64,000 bases of DNA. It comes from Azotimanducus sp965199815. GTDB lineage: Bacteria > Pseudomonadota > Gammaproteobacteria > Pseudomonadales > Azotimanducaceae. A program made the position numbers and the translations under genes. Under the pieces are notes generated by a model that saw only the letters and a program-made list of their open reading frames with translations, searched no databases and was not told the DNA's origin. Numbering within the stretch: position 1 is the first letter of the stretch; the number at the start of each line of letters is the position of its first letter. Shown here one piece after another: positions 46,120 through 55,480 of the stretch. The stretch spans positions 1 to 64,000 of the forward strand of contig CBDATE010000033.1 of NCBI GenBank assembly GCA_965199815.1, given 5' to 3'.

Positions 46120-46226
46120 ATGTTCTGATCAAGTCCATCCGTGGACTTGATCAGATTCGCAAATCAGAAGTGCGCTGCAGCGGGCACATCCATGTGCCCG
46201 CCCCTTCGGGCGGCTGCGCCGTGCAT
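46120..46226 (+). repeat. Composite hairpin element, copy 5 (right of the cas operon)
   Basis: Starts ATGTTCTGATCAAGTCCA and has the same terminal palindrome and the following TTCGCAAATCAGAA as copy 4, in the same orientation. It then continues with GCGGGCACAT-CC-ATGTGCCCGC and CCCCTTCGGGCGGCTGCGCC, which is most of one 71-bp unit of copy 3 in reverse complement. The distal GGGAAACTCTG hairpin is missing. Confidence 0.88.
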
Positions 46227-46279
46227 GTTTGCCGGTATGGGTCGGGCCTGTGAGATGAATGCCGCACCGGCCTGCTGAA

Positions 46280-46318
46280 ACCATGAAATATCGGTGACTG
46301 CTACCGAAATTTCATGGT
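46280..46318. promoter_or_regulatory. 39-bp interrupted palindrome ahead of the DUF4143 ATPase gene
   Basis: ACCATGAAAT-AT-CGGT at the left pairs with ACCG-AA-ATTTCATGGT at the right around a 7-base centre. The right arm ends six bases before the ATG at 46325, so it may be an operator or a hairpin that masks translation. Confidence 0.55.
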
Positions 46319-46324
46319 ATATTC

Positions 46325-47488
46325 ATGGCCGTGATTGCTCGCAGTCAACAAGTTGATGTCGTTCTTGGGCGGTTGAAGTCGTTCCCGGCGGTAGCGATTC
46401 TCGGGCCGCGTCAGATCGGTAAAACCACCTTGGCGCGGCAAGTGGCACAGCGGGCTGCACACCCGGTGCACTGGCTTGATCTCGAGAATCCGGCCGACCT
46501 CAATCGGCTGATCGACGATCCGTTGCTGGTGCTTGATGAATTGCGCGGTCTGGTGGTCATTGACGAAGTGCAGCGTCGGCCCGATCTGTTTCCCGTTCTG
46601 CGTGTGCTGGCCGACCGCCGCCCCCGGCGCACACGGTTCCTGATCCTCGGTAGCGCATCGCCGGACATGATTCGACAGTCCTCCGAATCCCTTGCTGGCC
46701 GCATCAGCTACCATGAATTGGGTGGCTTGCAGCTTGGGGAAGTGGGTAGCCAGCGACTCAACCGCCGCTGGCTGCGTGGCGGCTTTCCCGAGGCCTGGCT
46801 CGCGCGCTCCAACGAAGCTGCGTCGCTCTGGACCGAGAGTTTCGTGAGAACCTTCCTGGAACGCGACCTGCCGGAACTCGGTTTGCGCGTTCCGAGCGTG
46901 GCGCTGCGCCGTTTCTGGACCATGCTGGCGCACTGGCACGGCCAGGTCTGGAATGCCTCCGAGTTTGGCCGCTCCTTTGGCGTGGCCGATACCACCGTGC
47001 GTCGCTATCTGGATGTTCTCACCGGTGCCTTGGTGGTGCGGCAACTGCCGCCTTGGCACGAGAACATCGCCAAGCGGCAAGTGAAGTCACCGAAGGTGTA
47101 TTTGCGTGACTCCGGCGTGTTGCACACCTTGCTGGGCATCGGCGACATGCGCGCGCTGAACTCCCACCCAAAGTCCGGCGCATCCTGGGAAGGTTTCATG
47201 CTCGAGAGCGTCATTGAACACCTGCGCCTGTCCAGCCAGCAGGTGTTCTTCTGGGCCGTGCACACCGGAGCGGAGCTCGACCTGATGGTGTCACGGGGGA
47301 ATCACCGAGTCGGTATCGAGATCAAGCGCACCGCCGCGCCCAAAGCTACCCGCTCCATGCATACGGCGATTGACCTGCTCAATCTGAAGGAAGTGGTGGT
47401 CATTCACGCCGGGCGCGAGTCCTACCGTTTGGCCGCGAGGGTGCGCGCGGTGGCAGCAAGCCGCCTTGATGCCGATCTGGGGCTGTAG
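46325..47488 (+). CDS. AAA ATPase with C-terminal DUF4143 domain
   Basis: 387 residues. Walker A LGPRQIGKTTLARQ near 29-42, Walker B VVIDEVQRRPDLF and the sensor region LILGSASPDMIRQ are followed by a winged-helix segment. The C-terminal DUF4143 carries the PD-(D/E)xK-like GAELDLMVSRG...GIEIKRT. These proteins are common on accessory DNA and are often called toxin- or defence-associated, but their function is not settled. It is the first gene after the right-hand element flanking the cas operon. Confidence 0.88.
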   Translation: MAVIARSQQVDVVLGRLKSFPAVAILGPRQIGKTTLARQVAQRAAHPVHWLDLENPADLNRLIDDPLLVLDELRGLVVIDEVQRRPDLFPVLRVLADRRPRRTRFLILGSASPDMIRQSSESLAGRISYHELGGLQLGEVGSQRLNRRWLRGGFPEAWLARSNEAASLWTESFVRTFLERDLPELGLRVPSVALRRFWTMLAHWHGQVWNASEFGRSFGVADTTVRRYLDVLTGALVVRQLPPWHENIAKRQVKSPKVYLRDSGVLHTLLGIGDMRALNSHPKSGASWEGFMLESVIEHLRLSSQQVFFWAVHTGAELDLMVSRGNHRVGIEIKRTAAPKATRSMHTAIDLLNLKEVVVIHAGRESYRLAARVRAVAASRLDADLGL

Positions 47489-47524
47489 CAGCTGATCAGC
47501 TGGCATCACCGGTGCACGGGAGCT

Positions 47525-50209
47525 TCAGGATTCTTCGAGTTCGAATGCCGGAGAGTCGTCGCTCGGCTTTGTTTGCCTGGGGTCGTTGGTCAGGCGAATC
47601 GATGAGGAGCCTGAGGGTGCCGTCGGTGCGCGTGGAGGCGCTTCGTGGGCAGGCGCGGGGCGTTCGGTCTCGCTGATTTCTATCTCGAATGATGCGGGGG
47701 CGGCCGAGATTTTCACTGGCGGGCGCCGGGTGCGAGTGGCACGTGACGGTTTCTTTTCGACCTGTGCATCAGGAGCTTCTGGCGTTGAGGGTGCTGCCTC
47801 GATATCCTCGACAGCGGTGTTCGCTTCGGCCGGGGTGGATTCAACAGGCGCACTCGGTGCGCTTGATTCGACGGGTGCGCTCGGTACGCTCGCCGCGCCA
47901 GATGCACCGGATGCGACAGGCACATCTTCGGGCGACTCCTGCGGTGTTTCGATTACCTCCGCGTTGGCCTTCGGCGCGCGCTCAGCCGATTTCGTCCTGC
48001 CGGACCGTGAGCGTCGCGGCTTGCGCTTGGTTTCGCCGTCCGCCGGCGGAGTGAAGTGCTGTACCTCTGCATCCTGATGTGCGGCCTTGTCGGCAGACTC
48101 GGCTTGCTGCTTCTCCGCGTTCGGCTTGGCGCGCGGCCTCCTGGAAGCCTTGGGCTGACTCGCAGCCTTGGGTTGATCCCGAGTTTGTCCCTGGTCCTGA
48201 CGCTCCTGGCGGCGAGGAGCGCGACGTTCCTTCGCCCCGGCCTGGTTCTGAGTACGCTCTCCCTTGTCACCTCTGCCGCTACTGTCGCGCGTATTTCGCG
48301 ACGCTTTCTTGCCAGTTTTCTGGCCGTCTTCAGCTGCCTTTGAAGCAGGCTGTTGCCTGGTGCTTCCAGTCGCAGCTGTAGCTGCGGGTTCGCGTCGCGC
48401 CCGTTGGCGCTGCGGCTTTCCGGAGCGACTTCGTGGCTTGGGCCTGGGCTCTGCTTCAGCAACTTGCGGTTCGCTGTCCGAGGCACTAAAGAGTGATGTC
48501 CAACTCTTGCGCAGGACAGTCAGCAGCCCGGCAGCATTGCCATTGGCTTCCTCTGCGGAGGCAGTTTTGCCCCGTGCGGGAGGCATCGCAGGGCTTGGCT
48601 CGCGCTGCGAGGGGACAACGGCAGGCTGGGTTGGGCGCTTGTCGCGGCGTGTTTCGCTCCTGCCACTTGCGGGCGGAGTGGACGGCGGTTCCACGAGTTC
48701 ATAGCTCGGTACATCGCCGACACCGGCGGCATCAGACTCACGAATTCTCTCGATCTCGAAATGAGGCGTTTCCAGGTGTGGTGTCGGGATGATGACCAGA
48801 TGCGTACCCGTGGCCTGTTCAATCTCGGCGAGGTCGCTACGCTTTTCGTTCAGCAGGAAGGATGCGACTTCCAGCGGCACACGTGCGCGCACCATGGAGC
48901 TTTCGCGCTTGAGCGCCTGCTCTTCCGACAACCTGAGGATGGACAGGGCCGTGGAGGGCACATCGCGAATACGGCCCTGACCGGAACAGCGCGGACAGAG
49001 TTGCGTACTCGTTTCCTCGAGCGAGGCTCCAAGGCGTTCGCGGGTCATCTCCAGCAGTCCGAATCTGGAAATACGCTGAACCTGAGTTCTGGCGCGATCA
49101 TTTGTCAGTGCTTCTTCCATGGCCTGTTCGACTCGCCGACGGTGGCGTGACGAGGCCATATCAATCAAATCAAGCACTATGAGGCCACCTATGTCTCGCA
49201 GACGCAATTGTCTGGATGCTTCGATAACGGCTTCCATGTTGGTGCTGAGCGCTGTTTCTTCAATATCTGCTCCGGCAGTCGAGCGACCGGAGTTGACATC
49301 AATAGCCACCAATGCCTCCGTTCGTTCGATGACAACACTGCCGCCAGAGGGAAGCGACACGCGGTGGCGGTAAGCGGACTCGATCTGGCTTTCGATCTGA
49401 AAGGAGCTGAACAGTGGAACCTTTTGTGAATAATGCTTGACGCAGCTCACCAGATTGGGGCTCATTTGCGCCACGAAGTCGCGCGCATCCTTGAATGCCT
49501 GTTCGTCGTCAACCAGTATCTCGCCGATATCCGGGCTCAGGTAGTCTCGTATGGCGCGGCTCATCAGGTCGCTGTCAGTGAACAGAAGCGCCGGGGCAGT
49601 GCGTTGCTCGGCGGCGCTCCTGACAGACTCCCAGAGTCTGAGCAGGTGATCAAGGTCCCATTGCAGCTCTTCCACACTGCGTCCGACACCGCTGGTGCGG
49701 ATGATGACACCCATACCGTTCGGCAAATCGAGTTGGCTGAGCTGTTCGCGCGTGACCTCTCGCTCTTCGCCTTCGATGCGACGTGAAACCCCGCCAGCGC
49801 GCGGGTTGTTCGGCATCAGGACGATGTACCGCCCGGCGATGGAGACATAACTGGTGACCGCGGCACCCTTGTTGCCACGCTCTTCCTTCTCGACCTGAAT
49901 GATGAGCTCCTGGCCTGCCTTGAGGATGGAGTTGATGTGTCGTTTTTCCTGGTCAAGCGCCAGCTGCTCGGGCTTCAGGTACTCGGGAGAAATTGCCTTG
50001 AGAGGCAAAAATGCCTGCCGACCTTCACCGATTTCAACGAAAGCTGCTTGCAGGCTCGGCTCGACCTTGGCGATGCGACCCTTGTAGATGCTGTCCTTGA
50101 GGCGTTCTCTTTGTCTGGGTTCTATGTCGAGATCATAGAGTTGTTGCCCATCGACGAGTGCGACCCGGATTTCTTCCTGCTGAGTCGCGTTGATTAACAT
50201 GCGTTTCAT
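47525..50209 (-). CDS. rne: Ribonuclease E
   Basis: 894 residues from ATG 50209. N-terminal catalytic half: MKRMLINATQQEEIRVALVD, S1 domain (KGRIAKVEPSLQAAFVEIG), catalytic Asp in VAIDVNSGRST and LDLIDMAS, and the zinc-link CPRCSGQG. The C-terminal half is a long, low-complexity Arg/Lys- then Pro/Ala/Glu-rich tail, the usual degradosome scaffold. It starts RNA decay and processes rRNA and tRNA. Confidence 0.95.
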   Translation of the reverse strand: MKRMLINATQQEEIRVALVDGQQLYDLDIEPRQRERLKDSIYKGRIAKVEPSLQAAFVEIGEGRQAFLPLKAISPEYLKPEQLALDQEKRHINSILKAGQELIIQVEKEERGNKGAAVTSYVSIAGRYIVLMPNNPRAGGVSRRIEGEEREVTREQLSQLDLPNGMGVIIRTSGVGRSVEELQWDLDHLLRLWESVRSAAEQRTAPALLFTDSDLMSRAIRDYLSPDIGEILVDDEQAFKDARDFVAQMSPNLVSCVKHYSQKVPLFSSFQIESQIESAYRHRVSLPSGGSVVIERTEALVAIDVNSGRSTAGADIEETALSTNMEAVIEASRQLRLRDIGGLIVLDLIDMASSRHRRRVEQAMEEALTNDRARTQVQRISRFGLLEMTRERLGASLEETSTQLCPRCSGQGRIRDVPSTALSILRLSEEQALKRESSMVRARVPLEVASFLLNEKRSDLAEIEQATGTHLVIIPTPHLETPHFEIERIRESDAAGVGDVPSYELVEPPSTPPASGRSETRRDKRPTQPAVVPSQREPSPAMPPARGKTASAEEANGNAAGLLTVLRKSWTSLFSASDSEPQVAEAEPRPKPRSRSGKPQRQRARREPAATAATGSTRQQPASKAAEDGQKTGKKASRNTRDSSGRGDKGERTQNQAGAKERRAPRRQERQDQGQTRDQPKAASQPKASRRPRAKPNAEKQQAESADKAAHQDAEVQHFTPPADGETKRKPRRSRSGRTKSAERAPKANAEVIETPQESPEDVPVASGASGAASVPSAPVESSAPSAPVESTPAEANTAVEDIEAAPSTPEAPDAQVEKKPSRATRTRRPPVKISAAPASFEIEISETERPAPAHEAPPRAPTAPSGSSSIRLTNDPRQTKPSDDSPAFELEES

Positions 50210-50921
50210 ATGACTTTGCCTTGTGTGTGTTGCCCGGTCCAATGAGCATGGCATCGCCGCGTCTGACACTTGATGGAAATGCTGTCCGGCGAGGATTCGG
50301 GAGAAGTCCTCGACCTGAGCCGCCTTGAACGGGGTTCCTCAACCCGCAACAGCGACCCCGAGATGCGCAATGTATGTGAGCGAAATGCTCAGCCACAAGC
50401 GTCACTCATGATGAGTTGAACTTTTTCCATAGTTTGCGGAACCAGGGCGACCCGGCCACATTGGCCTGTCGAGTCGATTGGTTCCTTGATAATTCGTGCG
50501 CCTGGCGAATGAATTTCCAAGCAGACCGGGAGAGTGTATTTGGTGATCTTGATGTATTGATCTGCCGTGCTTGTGTTACCGCTCGCTCGGCAGAACCGGT
50601 AAGCGAGCAACCGAATGTGTCTGATTGCTTCAAGGGAGGTCGCCGACTGCCTGTTTCGGGCTGTTTCAAGCCGGTTGACTATTATCCCCGAGTCACCTCA
50701 TGGAAGCTTCGAGCTTCCACCTTCCGATGCATGCACCGGAGGGCTTTGTGGGAAGACTCGAGCAATTCAGGTGCGTGATTATAGCCGAATCGGGGAATTG
50801 GCGTATTCTTGTGCAGGAGTGTGCAGGAGCAGGATTCGGGTCGGCCTTGTGTCAGGCTGCCAGACCGGCCTGTGGTACATTGCTATGCTCACTTCTCATA
50901 TTACCGACCGGGAACCTGAGC
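50210..50921. other. 712-bp intergenic region between divergent rne and yajC
   Basis: Must hold the promoters and 5' leaders of rne (minus) and yajC (plus). rne leaders are long in enterobacteria, where RNase E autoregulates through its own leader; whether that holds here is inference. An open frame of 120 codons at 50416-50778 has no recognisable family or start signal. A GAAGCTTCGAGCTTC palindrome is visible near 50703. No other structure was recognised. Confidence 0.4.
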
Positions 50922-51359
50922 ATGTCCTTTCCGAGTGATCATTTATTCACTGAATCCGCGCCATTCGAGATGTATGTCATGCAGGCGGCACCTGCCGGCG
51001 GGAATCCGATTTTTACTTTCGGGTTTCTGGGGCTCATGATCGTGGTGTTCTATTTCCTGCTTATCCGACCGCAACAGAAGCGTCGCAAGGAGCATGCCGC
51101 GCTGGTTTCATCGCTGTCGGCGGGTGACGAAGTGGTCACTGTGGGCGGTGTCATCGGCCGGGTGACCAAGGTCGAGGACGAACACTACGTGCGCTTGCAG
51201 GTGGCCAGAAACATCGAGTTCAGGGTGCAGAAGCACGCGGTGAATGCCACCTTGCCGCAGGGGACGATCAAGTCTCTGGACGGGGGCAAACCCGCGAATG
51301 AAGGCAAATCCTCGGGTGGGGGAAAATCCTCGAATGAGGGCAAATCGAACGGCGGATAA
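50922..51359 (+). CDS. yajC: Preprotein translocase subunit YajC
   Basis: 145 residues from ATG 50922. Single membrane helix and signature LMIVVFYFLLIRPQQKRRKE, then LSAGDEVVTVGGVIGRVTKV. The tail beyond residue 125 is a Gly/Ser/Lys/Asn repeat (GKSSGGGKSSNEGKSNGG) absent from E. coli YajC. First gene of yajC-secD-secF. Confidence 0.94.
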   Translation: MSFPSDHLFTESAPFEMYVMQAAPAGGNPIFTFGFLGLMIVVFYFLLIRPQQKRRKEHAALVSSLSAGDEVVTVGGVIGRVTKVEDEHYVRLQVARNIEFRVQKHAVNATLPQGTIKSLDGGKPANEGKSSGGGKSSNEGKSNGG

Positions 51360-51502
51360 GCTCGGGGGCAGCTCTTGTCTCCGGCTCAGTGCACAGCCTG
51401 ACAGGTGCGTTCATGCGCCGGACATCAGGGTAAACCCGGTCGTCGGTGACATCAAGCACAAGCTCATCTGGAGGATTTGACATCAACCTTCTCGGCAACA
51501 TC

Positions 51503-53398
51503 ATGAGTGACCGGCTGATTCGCATGGGCAGGGAGACTGCGCCCGAGGCGCAGGAGGATTTTCGCCTCAGAATTCTCCTGCTGGTGGTCGCCATCGCTCT
51601 TGGGGCTATTTATGCGGTACCAAACCTCTTCACGCCGGACTTCGCCTTGCAGGTGCGTTCGGTGAATTCCGATGGTCGCCTGGCACCGCAGCTCGCACCG
51701 CGCGTAGTCGAAGTGCTGGAGGGGCGCGGCCTTGCCGTCAAATCCTCGCAGTTCTCACCGGAACGGCTGCTGATTCGCTTCGAGTCGGGAGAAGATCAGT
51801 TGCGCGCCAAGGCGATCATGGAAGCCTGGCTCAACCGCGGCGAAACGCGCTACGTCATCGCCCTGAACCTCGCTTCCACGACACCTGCCTGGTTGCAACA
51901 GCTCGGTGGCAAGCCCATGTCGCTGGGTCTCGACCTTTCCGGGGGCATTCACTTTCTGCTCGAAGTGGACCTTGAAACGGCTGTGCGCGACCGGCTCGAA
52001 GCGGATGCCGAGAACTTTCGCCGCCTGCTGCGAGAGGAACGTTTGCGCTATCAGCGTTCCGAAAACTGGGTAGTCGGTACGCGCCTGGAAGTGCCGTTTG
52101 CCGATGAGGCCACGCGCGATGCGGCTGAGCAGGTATTCGAGGGGTCCGTGACCGAGTACGAGGTGCAGGCCGAGTCGGTGGCTGGCCTGCCCGGGCTGGT
52201 GCTCAGCTTGCGCGAGGAAGAGCTTGACGAGATTCGGCAATATGCCATGTCGCAAAACCTTTCGAGCCTGCGCAATCGAGTCAATGAACTCGGCGTATCG
52301 GAACCTCTGGTGCAAGCCGTTGGCGGATCGCGAATCATCGTCGATTTGCCGGGGGTTCAGGACAGTGCCGATGCAAAACGCATTCTCAACAAGTTTGCAA
52401 ATCTGGAGTTCAGGTTGGTGGCTGCGCCCGATGCCAGCCTGGCGCGCAGCGAGCGGTACGAATACGAAGGTCGGCAGGTATTGCTCGAGCGCAACAGCAT
52501 CGTCACTGGCGACCGGGTTATCAATGCGGTGCAGAATTTCGATCCTGAAACCAGCTTGCCGCAGGTCTCGATTGATCTTGACGGTGTGGGCGGAGAATTG
52601 ATGAACCAGGTCACGCGCGATAACGTCGGCAACCAGATGGGCATTATCTTCATCGAGCGGGTGCCGGAAGTGGTGCGGACTCTGGTCGATGGCGAGGAAC
52701 AGATCGAATACCGGAATGTCGAGCAGCGGCGCGTGATCAATGTGGCCACCATTCAGTCCGCGCTCGGCTACAGGTTTCGCATTACCGGCCTTGGTCTTGG
52801 CGAGGCGCGCGACCTCGCGCTCCTGCTGCGCGCCGGCGCTCTGGCGGTGCCCATGTACATCGTCGAAGAGCGAACGGTGGGGGCGAGCCTCGGACAGGAG
52901 AATATAGAGCGTGGTGCCCTGTCCATGCTCATCGGCATGGGGCTGGTGGTTGTCTTCATGATTGGTTTCTACAAGGTGTTTGGCCTGGCGGCGGTAGTTG
53001 CCCTGAGCGTCAATCTCATGCTGCTGACGGCCATCATGTCCGTGCTCGGAGCCACGCTCACCCTGCCGGGCATCGCCGGTATCGTGCTCACCGTGGGCAT
53101 GGCCGTGGATGCCAACGTGCTGATCTTTTCGCGCATCAAGGAAGAGCTGGCGAGAAGCCCCCCGCAAGTGGCGATTCGCGCCGGTTTCGAGCGCGCATTT
53201 CTCACCATCCTCGATGCCAACGTGACTACCTTCTTCGTTGCGATCATTCTGCTTACCATAGGCAGCGGCCCGGTGAAAGGGTTCGCGGTGACGCTGTCGA
53301 TTGGCATAGTTACTTCGGTGTTTACTGCGGTGGTTGGTACCAGATCCCTGATTCACCTGATGTATGGGCGACGCTCTGTACGCTCGCTGGCCATCTGA
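51503..53398 (+). CDS. secD: Protein translocase subunit SecD
   Basis: About 631 residues from ATG 51503; GTG 51446 and ATG 51524 are other possibilities. First helix (LRILLLVVAIALGAIYAVPNL), SecD signature GLDLSGGIHFLLEVD, P1 head domain, and the C-terminal membrane block (GMGLVVVFMIGFYKVFGL; VGMAVDANVLIFSRIKEEL). With SecF it uses the proton gradient to pull proteins through SecYEG. Confidence 0.95.
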   Translation: MSDRLIRMGRETAPEAQEDFRLRILLLVVAIALGAIYAVPNLFTPDFALQVRSVNSDGRLAPQLAPRVVEVLEGRGLAVKSSQFSPERLLIRFESGEDQLRAKAIMEAWLNRGETRYVIALNLASTTPAWLQQLGGKPMSLGLDLSGGIHFLLEVDLETAVRDRLEADAENFRRLLREERLRYQRSENWVVGTRLEVPFADEATRDAAEQVFEGSVTEYEVQAESVAGLPGLVLSLREEELDEIRQYAMSQNLSSLRNRVNELGVSEPLVQAVGGSRIIVDLPGVQDSADAKRILNKFANLEFRLVAAPDASLARSERYEYEGRQVLLERNSIVTGDRVINAVQNFDPETSLPQVSIDLDGVGGELMNQVTRDNVGNQMGIIFIERVPEVVRTLVDGEEQIEYRNVEQRRVINVATIQSALGYRFRITGLGLGEARDLALLLRAGALAVPMYIVEERTVGASLGQENIERGALSMLIGMGLVVVFMIGFYKVFGLAAVVALSVNLMLLTAIMSVLGATLTLPGIAGIVLTVGMAVDANVLIFSRIKEELARSPPQVAIRAGFERAFLTILDANVTTFFVAIILLTIGSGPVKGFAVTLSIGIVTSVFTAVVGTRSLIHLMYGRRSVRSLAI

Positions 53399-53448
53399 CC
53401 GCGCAGGAATGAGCAGGAGATCAGGATGATATTGAAGGTGGCAAGCTG

Positions 53449-54360
53449 ATGCGCATTCCACGCATAGACTTCATGGGGCAGAGGCGTCCGGCCATGGTGC
53501 TGTCGGTGGTGCTGGTCGTGGTTGGCCTTGCGGCCATTGTGCTGCGAGGCCTGTCGCTCGGTCTCGACTTTACCGGCGGCGTACTGGTCGAAGTCGGATT
53601 CGAGCAGGAGATTCAGCCCGAGACGGTACGCCAGGAGCTTGCCGCAGCCGGTTACGAGGAGTCCGTGGTGCAGAACTTTGGCAACGCGACGACCCTGCTC
53701 ATCCGCATGCCGATGCAGCTCGACCGCGACCAGGCCACGCTCGGCGACAGCCTCATTGCGCTGATACGGGAGCAGCATGAGAGTGCGGATTTGCGTCGCG
53801 TGGATTTCATTGGGCCGGTGGTCGGTGAGGAGCTGCGAGAGCAGGGTGGTCTGGCGGTGCTGGTTGCGCTGGCAGTGGTCATGCTCTACATCATGTTTCG
53901 CTTTACCGGCAAGTTCTCGGTGGGCGCGGTCGTGGCCCTGATTCACGATGTCGTCATCGCCGTGGGCGCGTTCGCGATCTTTGGCTGGTCGTTCGACCTC
54001 TCGGTGCTCGCCGCCATGCTTGCGGTGATTGGCTACTCGCTGAACGATACCATCGTGGTGTCCGACCGCATCCGCGAGAACTTTCGCCTGATGCGGCGAA
54101 GCTCACCCGTTGAAGTCATCAATGCGTCCCTGAATCAGACCCTCGGGCGTACGCTCGTCACCTCTCTGACCACCCTGCTGGTGTTGCTCTCCCTGTTGCT
54201 GGTCGGTGGCGAGCAACTGCGCGGCTTCGCAAGCGCGCTCACCATAGGTGTGGTCGTCGGAAGCTATTCGTCGATTTACGTCGCGGCGGCGACGCTGCTC
54301 CTGCTCAAGGTGGACCGTTCGAGTCTGGTGACACCGGAGAAGGAAGCCACGCAGAACTGA
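53449..54360 (+). CDS. secF: Protein translocase subunit SecF
   Basis: 303 residues. GLSLGLDFTGGVLVEVGF, the periplasmic domain, and VIGYSLNDTIVVSDRIREN with LVTSLTTLLVLLSLLLVGG are SecF hallmarks. It starts 50 bases after secD. Confidence 0.96.
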   Translation: MRIPRIDFMGQRRPAMVLSVVLVVVGLAAIVLRGLSLGLDFTGGVLVEVGFEQEIQPETVRQELAAAGYEESVVQNFGNATTLLIRMPMQLDRDQATLGDSLIALIREQHESADLRRVDFIGPVVGEELREQGGLAVLVALAVVMLYIMFRFTGKFSVGAVVALIHDVVIAVGAFAIFGWSFDLSVLAAMLAVIGYSLNDTIVVSDRIRENFRLMRRSSPVEVINASLNQTLGRTLVTSLTTLLVLLSLLLVGGEQLRGFASALTIGVVVGSYSSIYVAAATLLLLKVDRSSLVTPEKEATQN

Positions 54361-54428
54361 GATTCGAGCCTTCGTTGTCCTGTTGGCACACGTGGTGCCC
54401 GGATGACGAGGGCGACTGCAAACCAGGG

Positions 54429-55241
54429 CTATCCGGCGGACAATTCCTGTGACAGGTTCGGATGCAGGGCTTTCAGCATGGGCTTGAAGCAGGCGCTGTT
54501 GGTCGCCAGCAGATTGCCGGTTTCGAGAAATCTCTCGCCACCCGCAACATCCGACACCATGCCGCCGGCCTCTCGCACCAGAACCACGCCAGCTACCTGA
54601 TCGAAGGGCTTGAGTCCAAGCTGCCAGTAGCCGTCGATGCGCCCGGCGGCGATATAGGCGAGGTCGAGTGCTGCCGAACCACTGCGCCGTTCGCTGCGAA
54701 TATGGGGTGCGAGCTGTGCCTGCATCTTCAGGTAGCTGCCCCAATGACGACGGATGCCGTGATGCGGCGAGCCGGAGGCGATGACTGCCTGTGCCAGCCT
54801 GCCACAGGTCGAAACTCGTATGCGCCGACTGTTGAGGTATGCGCCGTGACCTCGGCTGGCATGAAACTCCTCGCCCCGAATCGGGTCGATGATGGCACCG
54901 TGGGTGGGTACGCCACGCTCCAATACGCCGACCGAGACGCAAAAGTGCGGCAAGCCGGAGAGGTAGTTGAGGGTTCCGTCGAGGGGGTCTATGTACCACA
55001 CATACTCGCTGCTGCCGGGGTCGCCTCCGAACTCTTCTCCGAGTACGCCGTGTTGCGGGTAGGCTTCCGCAAGCGCTGTGGCGATGATCTCTTCCGCCCA
55101 TCGATCAACTTCCGAGACTTCCTCATATCCTTGCTTGCGCTCAATCGTGAGTTGATGTACCCGCTCGACATGATTGAGCAGCACACGCGCACCAAGACGG
55201 GCAGCGCGCAAGGCAATATTGGCCATGGGTTGTATGGACAT
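54429..55241 (-). CDS. suhB: Inositol-1-monophosphatase family protein
   Basis: 270 residues. Metal ligands in GVLGEEFGG and WYIDPLDGTLNY, and the third site in LKPFDQVAGVVLVREAGG. E. coli SuhB also binds the NusA/rRNA antitermination complex. Converges on secF with a 68-base gap holding GGCAC-ACGTG-GTGCC. suhB near secDF is usual in gammaproteobacteria. Confidence 0.93.
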   Translation of the reverse strand: MSIQPMANIALRAARLGARVLLNHVERVHQLTIERKQGYEEVSEVDRWAEEIIATALAEAYPQHGVLGEEFGGDPGSSEYVWYIDPLDGTLNYLSGLPHFCVSVGVLERGVPTHGAIIDPIRGEEFHASRGHGAYLNSRRIRVSTCGRLAQAVIASGSPHHGIRRHWGSYLKMQAQLAPHIRSERRSGSAALDLAYIAAGRIDGYWQLGLKPFDQVAGVVLVREAGGMVSDVAGGERFLETGNLLATNSACFKPMLKALHPNLSQELSAG

Positions 55242-55480
55242 GGGATGAGGGTCACAGGTGAGTCGCTATGGTACAGGCAAGCGCTGTGGCCACAGATGAA
55301 TTCAGGCGCACGGTCGGTGTGGAGGCAATGCGTGGTGGCCAACCTGCGCGTGAGGTTACGGCTCGATATGGAATGAATCCACCAATTTCCATCGGAGTGG
55401 TCGGCGCGCTCCCGCCTCCCTTGCTCGGGAGATTCGGCGCGGTGTGCGACTGGCCATGAGCGACTCGGTGCCGAAGGCGA
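55242..55480. other. Gap between suhB and the RloA-like gene
   Basis: On the minus strand, 24 bases after the ATPase stop, a 33-codon frame (55356-55457) reads MASRTPRRISRAREAGARRP and stops soon after. The basic start resembles the beginning of RloB-type partners, but too little remains to decide. Nothing else is recognised. Confidence 0.3.

Noticed and set aside
46325..47488. The ATPase after csb2 as an accessory cas gene
   Set aside because: It lies beyond element 5 with its own palindrome and start region, and DUF4143 ATPases are not known members of type I-G loci.
50416..50778. 120-codon frame between rne and yajC
   Set aside because: No recognisable domain, no ribosome site, and composition unlike neighbouring genes; left as intergenic.
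55268..55459. 63-codon plus-strand frame between suhB and the ATPase as a trmJ remnant
   Set aside because: trmJ is a common neighbour of suhB, but no TrmJ motif could be found in any frame.
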